A stretch of DNA of 64,000 bases from Saprospiraceae bacterium. Its GTDB lineage: Bacteria > Bacteroidota > Bacteroidia > Chitinophagales > Saprospiraceae. Position 1 is the first letter of the stretch, and each line of letters begins with the position of its first letter. Below the pieces are notes generated by a model. That model worked only from the letters and a program-made list of their open reading frames with translations. It made no database searches and was not told the DNA's origin. The position numbers were made by a program, and so were the translations under genes. Of the stretch, positions 8,901-16,261 are shown piece by piece. Location of the stretch: the NCBI GenBank assembly GCA_028285085.1, contig JANQQI010000009.1:1-64000 (forward strand). Direction: 5' to 3'.

Positions 8901-10175
8901 GGAGAATACTCCGTGAGTGTATACGATAGCGATGGCTGTCCAGCCGTAGAAAACATCGAAGTTCTCTTCGGGACTACCCCGGAAGTCGATATTGGGCCCG
9001 ATTTATTGCTCTGTGATGGCGAATCTGCCACTTTTGATGCCACAGATAATGATGTCACTTATGCCTGGTCGAATGGGGCTACAACGCCCACAATTACCGT
9101 TGATGAGGCCGGGCCATATTGGGTAGATGTCAGCAATAATGGTTGTATTGGATCAGATACCGCAGTGCTAGACTATCTGGCAGAATTATTCCTCGATGTT
9201 GACGTCACTGATATTAGTTGCTTTGGTAACTGTGATGGAGCTATCGAAATCGCAGTGTCCGGTGGAAACGGTACGCTAAGCTATCAATGGGCGGATGGAT
9301 CAACAGATCTGATGCTTGAAGACTTGTGCGAGGATGATTACGTTTTCACGATCGTGGACGACCTTTGCACTTACGTGAACGTCATTCCCGTCGTTGAACC
9401 AGATTCGTTGATATACGAACTTCTAGTCAGTGATGTGGAATGCCCCGGGGATGGAGACGGCTCTATTCGTGTCGCCAATACTTCTGGCGGTACACTCCCC
9501 TACTTATTTAGCTTTGATGGTGCCCCATTCTCAGGTGAAACGAGTCTTTCGGCCCTCTCTGGAGGTACTTACGAATTTGAGGTTACCGATGCTAATGGCT
9601 GTACTGCCGGAGAAACGGTGAGTGTCTACGAGCCACCTTTCGTCGACCTGGATGCCGGACCGGATTTACTCATTGAGCTAGGCACTAGTGTTGAGATTGA
9701 GGCCCAGGTATTTCCGACATTTAATCAGATTATCGAATGGACGCCGCCAGACAGTTTGGATTGCACAGATTGTATTACCCCCATCGCTGGCCCGACTTCA
9801 TCGACCTTGTATACGATTTCTGTAATGGATTCGATTACAGGCTGTACTATAATGGATGAGGTATTGGTCCGGGTAGACAAAAAACGTAATGTCTTTATTC
9901 CAAATGCTTTCACCCCGAACGGCGATGGCAATAATGATATCTTCCAAATCTTCACCGGCAATGGGGTGCGACGGGTACTTAATTTCCGCATTTATGATCG
10001 TTGGGGTGAGCATGTCTTCGAAGCTAGAGATTATAGTGCAAAGGCCCCAATTGGCTGGGATGGTACTTTCAAAGGTAAACCAATGAACTCTTCCGTTTTC
10101 GCTTATTTGATTGAGATTGAATTCGTGGATGACGTGGTTATTCTGTACAAAGGAGACGTTACTTTGCTTCGATAA
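5991..10175 (+). CDS. Large T9SS type B secreted protein with SBBP, PKD and SprB-like repeats
   Basis: The 1394-residue protein has a signal peptide (about 1-25, ending VNAQ) and then an unusual His-rich stretch (12 His in residues 26-43). A DUF7948-like N-terminal domain (FIENQGQWDG; YKVVYNSLYPGIDLETYD-type sequence) leads into a beta-propeller of SBBP-type repeats (DGVVFKLNSD, STYIGGDESD, VTGVAG), about residues 290-760. A PKD domain with FLWDFDDNGS follows, then Ig-like and SprB-like repeats (CFGNCDGAIEI, CPGDGDGSIRV). The end is a gliding-motility-associated type B sorting domain (FIPNAFTPNGDGNND, YDRWGEHVFEA, GWDGTFKGKP). It is probably exported by T9SS and attached to or released from the cell surface; adhesion is inference. 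No PorP/SprF-like partner gene follows. Confidence 0.9.
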   Translation: MKTIAMNSILWLFLLTFGSLAVNAQHTHHHHHGHDHDHGHHDHAAEEIDDDRITLIQGDQSMSFIENQGQWDGPFSHRVNMGNGFLFLEEQAFTYLFTNYDDIEQVHDWIKIPEAERTPLTMRRHAYRVKFLGAQKPFIEGKDKQSQYYNYILGNDPSKWASKVPVYHKVVYNSLYPGIDLETYDKKGLLKYDFIVHPGSDPNTIKMRYEGIEQPELDDGNLIIETTVQTVIEQRPYAYQIIDGKEVEVPCEYVLDDVELSFEFPRGYDPNYKLVIDPTVVAATLTGTINLGTNYNFGHTATFDNQGNIYAGGIAFGPGFPYTPGAFEDIFQGGETDIAIAKYNPNGTDLIYATFIGGNGADYPHSLVADFSQQLYIYGSSRSSNYPVTSNAYQSTNGGVVDIIVTKLNDEGSALVGSTYMGGGGTDGQNTSTLNMNYGDIYRGEIVLDFQGNAYVASCSGSSNFPTSSNAFDQSFNSVGQGFTPGQDGVVFKLNSDMSTLFWSTYIGGDESDIALGLKVDDQNNVFVTGVAGASNFPTTPGTVQPGWGGGEEDAFVAKISADGSTLMHSTFWGSNDGGDEHAYFLDLDEDGNVHIYGQTTGQMPISPNTYFFNAGSRQFLASFDPNLDDIIYSTVIGSGSTPLGVYDFVPVAFMVDKCNNIYFSGYYARENLPISSDAISVAPNSFYLGVLEPNASGFSFGTYYGAANHVDGGTSRFDKGGIVYQGVCSCTNPTSGVMNTLPSAWSTSQATFCDIGVFKIDFDISTVTAGINATAASTPVTATSGCAPFAVDFFYTGQDATTFLWDFDDNGSISTQENPSYTFTETGTYLVQLVVTAPNTCNMFDTAYIQIDVLDGSSLSSNITVCDPSDPIFLDATTTNATYEWQDGSTGATFIAPGQGIYWVDITITGCTRRDSFIVELASALDVDLGEDFSVCDENFFILDATTVGAVTYQWQNGSNSPTLTIVNSGEYSVSVYDSDGCPAVENIEVLFGTTPEVDIGPDLLLCDGESATFDATDNDVTYAWSNGATTPTITVDEAGPYWVDVSNNGCIGSDTAVLDYLAELFLDVDVTDISCFGNCDGAIEIAVSGGNGTLSYQWADGSTDLMLEDLCEDDYVFTIVDDLCTYVNVIPVVEPDSLIYELLVSDVECPGDGDGSIRVANTSGGTLPYLFSFDGAPFSGETSLSALSGGTYEFEVTDANGCTAGETVSVYEPPFVDLDAGPDLLIELGTSVEIEAQVFPTFNQIIEWTPPDSLDCTDCITPIAGPTSSTLYTISVMDSITGCTIMDEVLVRVDKKRNVFIPNAFTPNGDGNNDIFQIFTGNGVRRVLNFRIYDRWGEHVFEARDYSAKAPIGWDGTFKGKPMNSSVFAYLIEIEFVDDVVILYKGDVTLLR

Positions 10176-10191
10176 ATCTTCCTCCAAGATG

Positions 10192-10240
10192 CTAGATTTG
10201 AATGCTAAAAACTAAGGTTTTGAAACGCATTCAAATCTAG
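10192..10240. terminator. 14-bp perfect inverted repeat after the T9SS gene
   Basis: CTAGATTTGAATGC (10192-10205) is perfectly complementary to GCATTCAAATCTAG (10227-10240), with a 21-nt loop. No strong T run follows, so it may be a weak terminator or an mRNA 3' end stabiliser. Confidence 0.45.
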
Positions 10241-10339
10241 TATCTCTTCATTCTTTGTCCCATTCTCCTCCTGCCATAAGATCATTCCGTATCTTAGCTT
10301 TAAGTTTATTATACCACTTACACCAACTAACGCTATTTC

Positions 10340-11167
10340 GTGTTCTCGTTAAAAAATCTGTTTAGAAAACGAAAAACGAATCGATTACTCAAAGTTTATC
10401 GAGCCGTTAACCAAGCCGAAGCAGCTGCTTTCCAAACCAAAGATTTAATTGATTTTTTACTTTCTGAGATGGATACCCTTGGGGTTCAACCCACCAATTT
10501 CTATGCTTTGGGGCCCTATCCCAATGATGGCTGGACTACTCGCGCGGGTTTTCTGAAAGGCTTACAGAAAAAAGCTTATCAGCATATTCATACACTTTTC
10601 ATTTCTACCGAAGGAGATCAACTATTTCTAAACTTTAATAATTGGGCGCACAACCGAACAGAGGTGGTAGAAAGGGATGCCATATCACTGGAATTGATGA
10701 TTGATGAGGCCATCATTTCAATAGCTGATCTATGCGCGCTAGGTAAACGGCTATACGCTCATTTTTCCTTCCAGTATGGTTATATTTTTCAACAAAAAGC
10801 AGGCTACTCCATTACAGAAGGCAAGATGAAATACGGCCTGCTCTCTTACTCTGAGCGAGAAAACCCTCTTTATAACAAGTGGCAACGTTACGAATCTGCC
10901 GTTCAAGCGGGTTATCTCCGAAGTATTTACAACCTTAATTTCCTTTCGGAAGCCCATTTAGCGCAAGCGCCTCTTAGAGCAATCATTGGGCAAGGTATTG
11001 GACAATTAGAATCGCAAGAAGGATTTACCATTTGGCGACTCTCTGATCAGGAAGTAGACAAGGTTTTAGCAAAACTGCAACATTCCCCTCTTATAGTGGA
11101 AAATATGGCCTTTGATCAAACAGAGATCTGCGCAGCCATCAATCGCGAGATCAAAAAATTATCCTAA
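10340..11167 (+). CDS. Hypothetical protein, GTG start
   Basis: The product has 275 residues and starts with GTG. A basic N-terminus (LFRKRKTNRLL) is followed by a soluble alpha/beta protein without signal peptide or transmembrane segment. I do not recognise a family. Notable blocks are ALGPYPNDGWTTRAG, LFLNFNNWAHNRTEVVERD and RAIIGQGIGQLESQEGFTIWRLS. It stands alone, followed by a strong terminator. Confidence 0.6.
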   Translation: MFSLKNLFRKRKTNRLLKVYRAVNQAEAAAFQTKDLIDFLLSEMDTLGVQPTNFYALGPYPNDGWTTRAGFLKGLQKKAYQHIHTLFISTEGDQLFLNFNNWAHNRTEVVERDAISLELMIDEAIISIADLCALGKRLYAHFSFQYGYIFQQKAGYSITEGKMKYGLLSYSERENPLYNKWQRYESAVQAGYLRSIYNLNFLSEAHLAQAPLRAIIGQGIGQLESQEGFTIWRLSDQEVDKVLAKLQHSPLIVENMAFDQTEICAAINREIKKLS

Positions 11168-11186
11168 GCACGGAAAGGAATACAAC

Positions 11187-11225
11187 AAAAAAGTCCGCCC
11201 GGATTGCTCCGAGCGGACTTTTTTT
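11187..11225. terminator. Bidirectional intrinsic terminator
   Basis: GTCCGCCCGG pairs with the CTCCGAGCGGAC side, flanked by A6 and T7. It separates two convergent genes and can serve both. Confidence 0.88.
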
Positions 11226-11264
11226 AATCAAATATTTTATAACGATTTGATCGAGAGGTTGACC

Positions 11265-11951
11265 TTATTCACCACCTAATGGGAACAAGTAACCGATGCT
11301 TACTTGGAAGCCACGGTTAGTAACGTCAACTTGCTCATCATCTGGTACACCATCGTTGTCGCTGATGTTGCTCAAACCGAGAACATAACGCAAGTCAAGG
11401 AACAAAGAACCAGGACCAGCAGCGATACCAGCACCAGCACCGATACTCAGACCGATGTCAGAACGCTTGATACCATCTTCGTCAAAATCGATATCTTCTT
11501 CCGCTGATTCAGTTACACCAGCAGCAGTTACTTCAGTTTCAACTTTACCGCTCATACCAAAACCGATGGTAGGACCAGCAGCAAGGTAAGCGTCAATAGT
11601 TTCTGTACCAAATTTAACTTTTGCTAAAATTGGAATTTCAATGTAGTTGATTCGCGTATCAGTCTTAGACTCAAAAGTCTCACCGAAGATTTCATCAGAG
11701 AATTCGATAGAAGAACCTTTCTGGATGAAGTTCAATTCTGGCTGAACTGCGAATGACTCAGTAATGCCAATCTCAATAGGGATACCGAACGCCAAACCAG
11801 TCAAACCATCTGGAGAGATGCTTAAACCATCAGCGTCAAAATTCTGGTTGGCGAAGTTAGCACCAACGCGTACACCAATCGAAATTTGAGCATTTGCACT
11901 AGCGAAAATCATTAATGCAGCAAGTAGAGAGAGTAATTTCGTGATTTTCAT
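11265..11951 (-). CDS. Outer-membrane beta-barrel (PorT/porin family) protein
   Basis: With the start at the ATG that opens MKITKLLSLLAALMIFASANAQ, the product has 228 residues and a cleavable signal peptide ending SANAQ. The mature protein shows repeated amphipathic strands typical of small Bacteroidota barrels (IGVRVGANFANQNF, IEIPILAKVKFG, AYLAAGPTIGFGMSG, IGLSIGAGAGIAAGPGSLFLDLRYVLGL) and ends in an aromatic strand (FQVSIGYLFPLG). The frame is open 11 codons further up, but that leader would be too basic and long. The role is probably structural or porin-like; the substrate is unknown. Confidence 0.82.
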   Translation of the reverse strand: MKITKLLSLLAALMIFASANAQISIGVRVGANFANQNFDADGLSISPDGLTGLAFGIPIEIGITESFAVQPELNFIQKGSSIEFSDEIFGETFESKTDTRINYIEIPILAKVKFGTETIDAYLAAGPTIGFGMSGKVETEVTAAGVTESAEEDIDFDEDGIKRSDIGLSIGAGAGIAAGPGSLFLDLRYVLGLSNISDNDGVPDDEQVDVTNRGFQVSIGYLFPLGGE

Positions 11952-12061
11952 AAACTTTTTTTTGGTTAACAATTTCGAGTGCAAGTTTACGCCAGATTTG
12001 TCGTTCGACCAACTATTTAGTCTATTTTTTAGATCAGACCCCTACTTTTAACAGACAAGAA

Positions 12062-12090
12062 GAGCCCCCCACCCGACGGGTGAGCGGCTC
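12062..12090 (-). terminator. Terminator-like hairpin after the Kazal-repeat gene
   Basis: GAGCC (12062-12066) pairs with GGCTC (12086-12090), and CACCC with GGGTG inside. On the minus strand a TTCTTGTCTGTT stretch follows. It is 32 bp after the stop of the 771-residue gene. Confidence 0.55.
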
Positions 12091-12121
12091 CTGGACTACA
12101 TTATGCCATTACACTAGCCCT

Positions 12122-14437
12122 TTACTTGATAAACTTCAAGCTTAAGACATTATGGCTGGTCTGAAGATTCACGAAATAAGCTCCGGCAGCTAATTCACTG
12201 ATAGTCAGCTCGATGACTTGTTGACCTACCTCTAATTGACGGCGGCCTTGCCATACTTCACTACCAGAGATATCGAAAATACGGATGTTAACGGTCTCGG
12301 CTTTATTATTCTCTAGTTGTAGCGTCAGTTCATCTCCTTGTACCGGATTAGGAAATACTACTGCATCTTTAATAATAGTATTTACTCCCGTGACGACTCT
12401 ACCCGGAACTTCCTGCCCAAAGATGTTGATACTTCCCGTCAAAGCAATAATCCCTACCTCAATGGTATTACCAAAGATCTGATTGTCATCGTCATCATCA
12501 TCCAAGCAATCCACAACATAATCCGTCAGTCCGAGGCATTCTACCCAGCAATCGTTTGGTAAAATAAGGATCTCATTTTCGAAAGAGACGCAGATACCAT
12601 CACCGGTTTCATCACAATCACAAGGATCAATTTCACCATCGCAGCTTTCATATTGATCAGCTGTAAAGCCTTCACATTCTGCATAGCAGGCATTCGGGAA
12701 GGTATAGATCGTACCATCATCGAGGAGCACACAAACCGGATCGTACTCTTGGGTACAGTTACATGGGTCTCCGTTACCGTCACAAGCTTCGTATTGATCG
12801 GCCGTAAAGCCAGCACACTCGGCTTCGCAAGCGTTGGAGAACGTAATGATCGTAACGCCGTCATCCAATGTTACACAAACGGGGTCGTACTCGTCGGTGC
12901 AAATACATGGATCGATCTCGAAGTCACACTCATCTAACCAGGTATCTGGGCCAAAGCCAGCACACTCCGCGTAGCAGCCATTCGGGAATGGCAGGATCAG
13001 TCCCGGTTCAATCTCAACACATACCGGATCGATGACATCTGGGCAAATGCAATCTAATGGTGGCAGGATAATCGTGCTATCACACTCTACGATATCCGCT
13101 TCGGTGTATCCAGCGCAGAACGCCAAGCAGGCATTCGGGAATGGACAAACCAAATTGTCAGCGGTTAGAACGCAAACGGGATCGTACTCCTCATCGCACT
13201 CACAAGGATCACCACCATTGCAGCTCTCGTATTGATCAGCCGTAAAGCCTTCACACTCGGCGTAGCAAGCGTTCGGGAAAGTGTAAACGGAGCCATCATC
13301 GAGGAACACACAAACTGGGTCAAATTCTTCAGTACAATTACACGGATCGTTATTGCCGTCACAAGCTTCGTATTGATCGGCCGTATAGCCAGCACATTCC
13401 GCCTCACAGGCATTAGAGAAAGTGATGATCGTGACACCGTCATCCAAAGTCACACAGACCGGATCGTACTCGCCAGTGCAAATACAGGGATCGATCTCAA
13501 GGTCGCATTCATCTAACCACGTATCCGGGCCAAAGCCAGCACATTCCGCGTAGCAGCCATTCGGGAATGGCAGGACTAGTCCTGGTTCAATCTCAACGCA
13601 AACCGGATCAATGACTTCTGGGCAAATACACTCTAATGGTGGCAGGATAATCGTGCTATCGCACTCTACGATATCCGCCTCGGTGTAACCAGCGCAGAAC
13701 GCGAGGCAAGCATTCGGGAACGGACACACCAGATTATCTGCGGTTAAAACACAAACCGGATCATACTCCTCATCGCACTCACAAGGATCAACGCCGCCCT
13801 CGCAGCTTTCGAATTGATCTGGGGTAAAGCCTTCGCATTCCGCGTAGCAGGCATTGGGGAAGGTGTAAACGGAGCCATCATCGAGGATAACGCACACCGG
13901 ATCAAATTCTTCGGTGCAGTTACACGGACCATTATTGCCGTCACAAGCTTCGTATTGATCGGCCGTGTAGCCCTCACATTCAGCAAAGCAAGCATTAGGG
14001 AAGGTGATGATTGTGATACCATCATCCAAAGTCACACAGACCGGATCATACTCTTCGGTGCAAATACAAGGATCTGTTTCTGGTTCACAATCCTCCAGCC
14101 AGGTATCAGGACCAAAGCCAGCACACTCCGCCTGGCAACCATTGGGGAAAGGAATGATCAACCCTGGTGACACCGCTACACAAACCGGATCATAGACGTC
14201 ATCACAATTACAAGGATCGATGCCACCACCGTCGCAGCTTTCGTACTGATCAGCAGTAAAGCCTTCGCACTCCGCGTAGCAAGCGTTAGGGAAAGATAAA
14301 AAATCACCATTATCGAGAACGACACAAACCGGATCAAATACTTCATCACACTCGCAATCGAAGGTGTTAGCTTGCACCGTTGACGCCAGACAGAGGAATG
14401 AACAGCAGAATAAGAAGAATAAGGTTTTGACTTTCAT
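12122..14437 (-). CDS. T9SS-secreted tandem Kazal-like domain protein
   Basis: The product has 771 residues. After a signal peptide (ending TVQANT) there are 13 tandem cysteine-rich units of about 46-52 residues. Each has the pattern CxC-x7-C-x(12-14)-C-x3-C-x(11)-C, with core motifs (Y/F)DPVCV, FPNACYAECEGF and ESC or DEC. Spacing and motifs match Kazal-type serine protease inhibitor domains, though the loops are acidic and longer than in classic inhibitors. The 13th unit is degenerate (DETGDGICV). A DDDDDD linker and a type A T9SS sorting domain (VVFPNPVQGDEL, VNIRIFDISGSEV, LAAGAYFVNLQT) follow. It is probably surface-bound or secreted; protease inhibition is inference from the fold. Confidence 0.85.
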   Translation of the reverse strand: MKVKTLFFLFCCSFLCLASTVQANTFDCECDEVFDPVCVVLDNGDFLSFPNACYAECEGFTADQYESCDGGGIDPCNCDDVYDPVCVAVSPGLIIPFPNGCQAECAGFGPDTWLEDCEPETDPCICTEEYDPVCVTLDDGITIITFPNACFAECEGYTADQYEACDGNNGPCNCTEEFDPVCVILDDGSVYTFPNACYAECEGFTPDQFESCEGGVDPCECDEEYDPVCVLTADNLVCPFPNACLAFCAGYTEADIVECDSTIILPPLECICPEVIDPVCVEIEPGLVLPFPNGCYAECAGFGPDTWLDECDLEIDPCICTGEYDPVCVTLDDGVTIITFSNACEAECAGYTADQYEACDGNNDPCNCTEEFDPVCVFLDDGSVYTFPNACYAECEGFTADQYESCNGGDPCECDEEYDPVCVLTADNLVCPFPNACLAFCAGYTEADIVECDSTIILPPLDCICPDVIDPVCVEIEPGLILPFPNGCYAECAGFGPDTWLDECDFEIDPCICTDEYDPVCVTLDDGVTIITFSNACEAECAGFTADQYEACDGNGDPCNCTQEYDPVCVLLDDGTIYTFPNACYAECEGFTADQYESCDGEIDPCDCDETGDGICVSFENEILILPNDCWVECLGLTDYVVDCLDDDDDDNQIFGNTIEVGIIALTGSINIFGQEVPGRVVTGVNTIIKDAVVFPNPVQGDELTLQLENNKAETVNIRIFDISGSEVWQGRRQLEVGQQVIELTISELAAGAYFVNLQTSHNVLSLKFIK
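12600..14380 (-). repeat. Tandem Kazal-domain DNA array with four-domain super-repeat
   Basis: Domain types recur in the order A-B-C-A-D-B-C-A-D-B-C-A plus one degenerate unit, so a four-domain block is repeated. The same sequence (for instance TGGCAGGATAATCGTGCTAT) occurs at 13061 and 13640, 579 bp apart. The motif beginning CA(A/G)TTACA occurs at 12756, 13335 and 13917, 579 and 582 bp apart. The copies are close at the DNA level, indicating recent segmental duplication inside the gene. Confidence 0.85.
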
Positions 14438-14495
14438 TTCTTGAACGTTTTTTTGATTTTAAAATAGTAGGACAGATGCCCTATTGCTCATGATT

Positions 14496-14503
14496 CAAAG
14501 GTA
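14496..14503 (-). promoter_or_regulatory. -7 element for the Kazal-repeat gene
   Basis: On the minus strand this reads TACCTTTG, a perfect TAnnTTTG, 59 bp upstream of the start codon. A TTTG lies 26 bp farther upstream, longer than the usual spacer. The rest of the 14438-14741 region shows only AT-rich DNA. Confidence 0.45.
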
Positions 14504-14741
14504 AAACTCTACTGTCCGGTAGGCGATTACAAAAAATAGGGCTTCTCAACAGACTTTAGACTTTTATCAAGAAAAGTTGACTTTATTTTTTGGTCACGAA
14601 AAACATAAAACACTATTAATCAATTACTTAAACCACATTTTTAGCGTAACAAATATTCCGTTTTATCAAGATTTTTCACTCTTTCAATCATCACCTGAAC
14701 TGTATTTTGACATCTATCCGGCATATCTATAGCTCTTCAGC

Positions 14742-14773
14742 AAAAAAAGCTACTCCCCTGCAGGAATAGCTTT
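14742..14773 (-). terminator. Intrinsic terminator of the dockerin-like gene
   Basis: AAAGCTA-TCC pairs with GGA-TAGCTTT with one mismatch. On the minus strand the stem ends in a run of seven T. It lies about 90 bp after the stop of 14862-15959. Confidence 0.75.
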
Positions 14774-14861
14774 GATTTGAAAATTTCAAAAGAGATTTTC
14801 AATTTAATATTCGGCGGAAAGTATCTTCTTAGTCAGACTTCAGCAATTTGTTAAAACCAAC

Positions 14862-15959
14862 TTACCTCCGGTGTAAAACTAATTTGCGATTATGTATCCC
14901 ACTTGAGGTTTGAACTTCCAGATAGTACATCCCCTCAGGCAAGTGTTGCATATCAAAGCTGTGAAGTTTGCCGCTGAGTGTTTGATCATGGATTTGTTGT
15001 CCCAAGGCATCCCAAAGTGTCAATCGCTCCAAGTTTCGATTCGTCTGAATTTGTACCTGATCGACAACCGGGTTAGGATATAACTCAAAGGTTTCTTCTG
15101 GTTCAATTTCATCTTCACTTGCGACAATATCATTCGGGAAAATATTGAGCGTAATAGAATCTCCTGCGGTGGGAGTAGACGAAAACTCGCTATCTACCAA
15201 ACGGATATTATCGATGTAAAAATAGGTTTCCAGACTACCATTATGTCCCACTACATCGTCTTCGATGACCAGACTAACGATCCCGAATGGTCCAAAGGCC
15301 TCGGGAAGCGGCCCCAAGTCCCGACGATGAAAGGCTACATCAATTTTTCCGGCATCTACCTGGTAATATGAAGCGGAATAAGTAAAATCATCCGGCACCC
15401 AGGTCGGTTGGAATCCTGCAAAATTAGGGGCAATGACATCCGGTGCGAAATTCATTGTAAAGGCGATGCCATTGAAGTCATTGATCGGGCTATCCTCCGT
15501 ACCTAAACTTAGCAGAAAAGTTAGGAAAGAACCTTCGGTGATGATTCCTGGGGGGATCATTCCAATTTCAATTTGAGGATCAACCCCCGACAAGCCATCT
15601 ACAAAAATATCAGAAGTAATCACGCCACTATTCAAGCCCATATTTAGTAAGAAGGCAAAGTAGTCCTCTTCATCAATCACTCCGTTCCCGTCACAATCCG
15701 CATAAACGATATCCAAAGGCAAATCCGGAAATTCCATCCCCCATTCCGCATCAATCAGTTTTTCACTAAAGTCGACGCCCATCTCGTCCTCTCCACGGGG
15801 TGGACCAGTTTCACCGTATACTTGCGCCCAATACAAAAAATCAATGTGATTGACCAGACCGTTGTTGTTCACATCGCCGGGCCAAACCTGAGCGGATAGG
15901 GTTTGGATACTCAGGAAAATCAGAAGGCAGGAGGTAGAAAGTAAATTATTAATTCGCAT
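14862..15959 (-). CDS. T9SS type A secreted protein with dockerin-like calcium loops
   Basis: The product has 365 residues with a signal peptide (about 1-23, ending TLSAQ). Two EF-hand-type loops lie near the N-terminus: GDVNNNGLVNHIDF and ADCDGNGVIDEEDYF, the DxNxDG pattern of type I dockerin repeats. A middle beta-rich region (about 110-270) resembles cohesin-like or adhesin modules but is not assignable. The end is a type A sorting domain (FELYPNPVVDQVQI, LTLWDALGQQI, LPEGMYYLEVQTSSG). It probably acts outside the cell in calcium-stabilised attachment; no cohesin partner is in the window. Confidence 0.78.
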   Translation of the reverse strand: MRINNLLSTSCLLIFLSIQTLSAQVWPGDVNNNGLVNHIDFLYWAQVYGETGPPRGEDEMGVDFSEKLIDAEWGMEFPDLPLDIVYADCDGNGVIDEEDYFAFLLNMGLNSGVITSDIFVDGLSGVDPQIEIGMIPPGIITEGSFLTFLLSLGTEDSPINDFNGIAFTMNFAPDVIAPNFAGFQPTWVPDDFTYSASYYQVDAGKIDVAFHRRDLGPLPEAFGPFGIVSLVIEDDVVGHNGSLETYFYIDNIRLVDSEFSSTPTAGDSITLNIFPNDIVASEDEIEPEETFELYPNPVVDQVQIQTNRNLERLTLWDALGQQIHDQTLSGKLHSFDMQHLPEGMYYLEVQTSSGIHNRKLVLHRR

Positions 15960-16261
15960 AGTTATCGATTAGGCCAAGTGATTTCATTGTAAAACTACAA
16001 TTGTAATCGGTGCTGCTCAACAACGATTATCAAAAGTTATCAAGATTTTTTCGGCATAACATTTTCTATCTACTTAACGACATTTTAATCTAAAATTTTG
16101 ATTATTAGCATTTTATAAAATAATTTCCACTTTCAAAAAGGTCTTTTATTATCATATTTATCAAAAAAAACTACACATATTGCAAGCAGAAATCTTTGGT
16201 ATATCTAGGATTATGATGCAAAATGACGTCCGTTTAGCAATACGCGACCAATATCAATTAC
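15960..16261. other. Divergent intergenic region, AT-rich, no gene
   Basis: This stretch of about 300 bp separates the dockerin-like gene from the divergent 16262-17665 gene. It is AT-rich and holds long A and T runs. A minus-strand TACAATTG at 15998-16005 is one base off the TAnnTTTG element. I see no open frame worth calling. Confidence 0.4.

Noticed and set aside
12541-14170. Several long antisense and shifted frames within the Kazal array
   Set aside because: They are shadows created by the biased codons of the tandem repeats; none has a signal or family.
12600-14380. The regular repeats as a CRISPR array
   Set aside because: Repeats are in-frame protein-coding units of about 140 bp with conserved cysteine codons and no spacer pattern; they are Kazal-like domains.
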